Assembly (NCBI GenBank): GCA_965658375.1
Contig: CBFHSD010000040.1
Span: 1-22,209 of the forward strand
Direction: 5' to 3'
DNA from: CBFHSD01 sp965658375
GTDB taxonomy: Bacteria; Bacteroidota; Bacteroidia; Flavobacteriales_G; Salibacteraceae
DNA: 22,209 nucleotides
Part shown: one piece after another, positions 22,005-22,209 of the stretch
Layout of the letters: each line of letters starts with the position of its first letter
Numbering within the stretch: the stretch's first letter is position 1
Notes under the pieces: generated by a model
Databases searched by the model: none
Seen by the model: only the letters and a program-made list of their open reading frames with translations
Told to the model about the DNA's origin: nothing
Program-made: the position numbers and the translations under genes

Positions 22005-22209
22005 ATGAAGTATTTATTCGCCATTAGCACATTATTTTTATTTCTTCAGTTTACTCCGAATGAAACAAGCCTTGCTGACACAAAAGTTCAGACCGTAAAA
22101 GCAGAGAAAGAGGGTATTCAATTTTTTAAAGGAAGTTGGGAAGAAGCCAAAGCTTTAGCCAAAGAAGAGAAGAAATTGATTTTTATTGATGCCTATACCA
22201 CCTGGTGTG
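22005..22209 (+). CDS. Exported thioredoxin-family protein, N-terminal part
   Basis: ATG 22005 opens a frame that runs off the window end after 68 residues. It has a signal sequence (MKYLFAISTLFLFLQFTPNE) and then GIQFFKGSWEEAKALAKEEK followed by KLIFIDAYTTWC at the very edge. WEEAKALAKEEKKLIFIDxxxxWC is the usual run-up to the CxxC site of thioredoxin_7/DUF255-like periplasmic proteins; here the second Cys lies beyond the window. It is divergent from the oxygenase gene across 103 nt. Substrate unknown. Confidence 0.75.
   Translation, partial: MKYLFAISTLFLFLQFTPNETSLADTKVQTVKAEKEGIQFFKGSWEEAKALAKEEKKLIFIDAYTTWC

Noticed and set aside
1..22209. tRNA or rRNA genes
   Set aside because: I saw no cloverleaf with a conserved T-loop GGTTCRANYCC-type box and no rRNA-like stretches in the intergenic spaces.

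Overview
The window looks like a scaffold from a member of the Bacteroidota, probably order Flavobacteriales. The evidence is gene content: a WbqC-family protein, folP next to a CdaA-type diadenylate cyclase, a TamB-like giant protein, an MbnP-like lipoprotein, a DUF3575-like barrel, a RibB with a decayed GTP-cyclohydrolase half, and several lipoproteins. Promoter candidates also fit the Bacteroidota TTG / TAnnTTTG pattern. A run of 100 Ns (14566-14665) marks a scaffold gap inside one gene, so this is a draft or metagenome-derived assembly.

Layout. Positions 1-4463 hold a minus-strand gene train: a decayed receiver-domain gene with an in-frame TAG, folP, cdaA, an exported protein of unknown function, a WbqC-family gene and the start of an acyl-CoA carboxylase carboxyltransferase gene. 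A methyltransferase gene (4497-5303, +) runs head to head with this train and meets a long thioredoxin-fold protein gene (5304-6896, -) tail to tail. An MbnP-like lipoprotein gene (7025-7768, +) ends at a clear terminator.

Positions 7.86-11.46 kb are an accessory island. Three same-strand genes are separated by three short sites with nested inverted repeats: a truncated DUF1214 fragment, an NAD(P)-binding/DUF2867 protein, and a family 18 glycoside hydrolase lipoprotein. The sites behave like integron attC sites. In both complete units the first six bases of the unit are complementary to the R'' box at its far end, every ORF starts 15-16 nt after a unit boundary, and ORFs stop about 30 nt before the next one. 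No integrase is visible. I read this as an integron cassette cluster lacking an integrase, unusual for this phylum. It is flanked on both sides by gene-free DNA packed with hairpins.

Positions 11.46-22.2 kb are core genome: a DUF3575-like barrel protein overlapping tsaD; the divergent TamB-like gene, which lacks an ATG/GTG/TTG start before its membrane anchor; ribB and mnmA; then a YceI-like lipoprotein and a 2-oxoglutarate/Fe(II) oxygenase in one operon closed by a strong terminator; and finally the 5' end of a thioredoxin-like gene. Two genes modify tRNA (tsaD, t6A; mnmA, s2U). One gene serves folate synthesis, one riboflavin synthesis, and one makes cyclic di-AMP.
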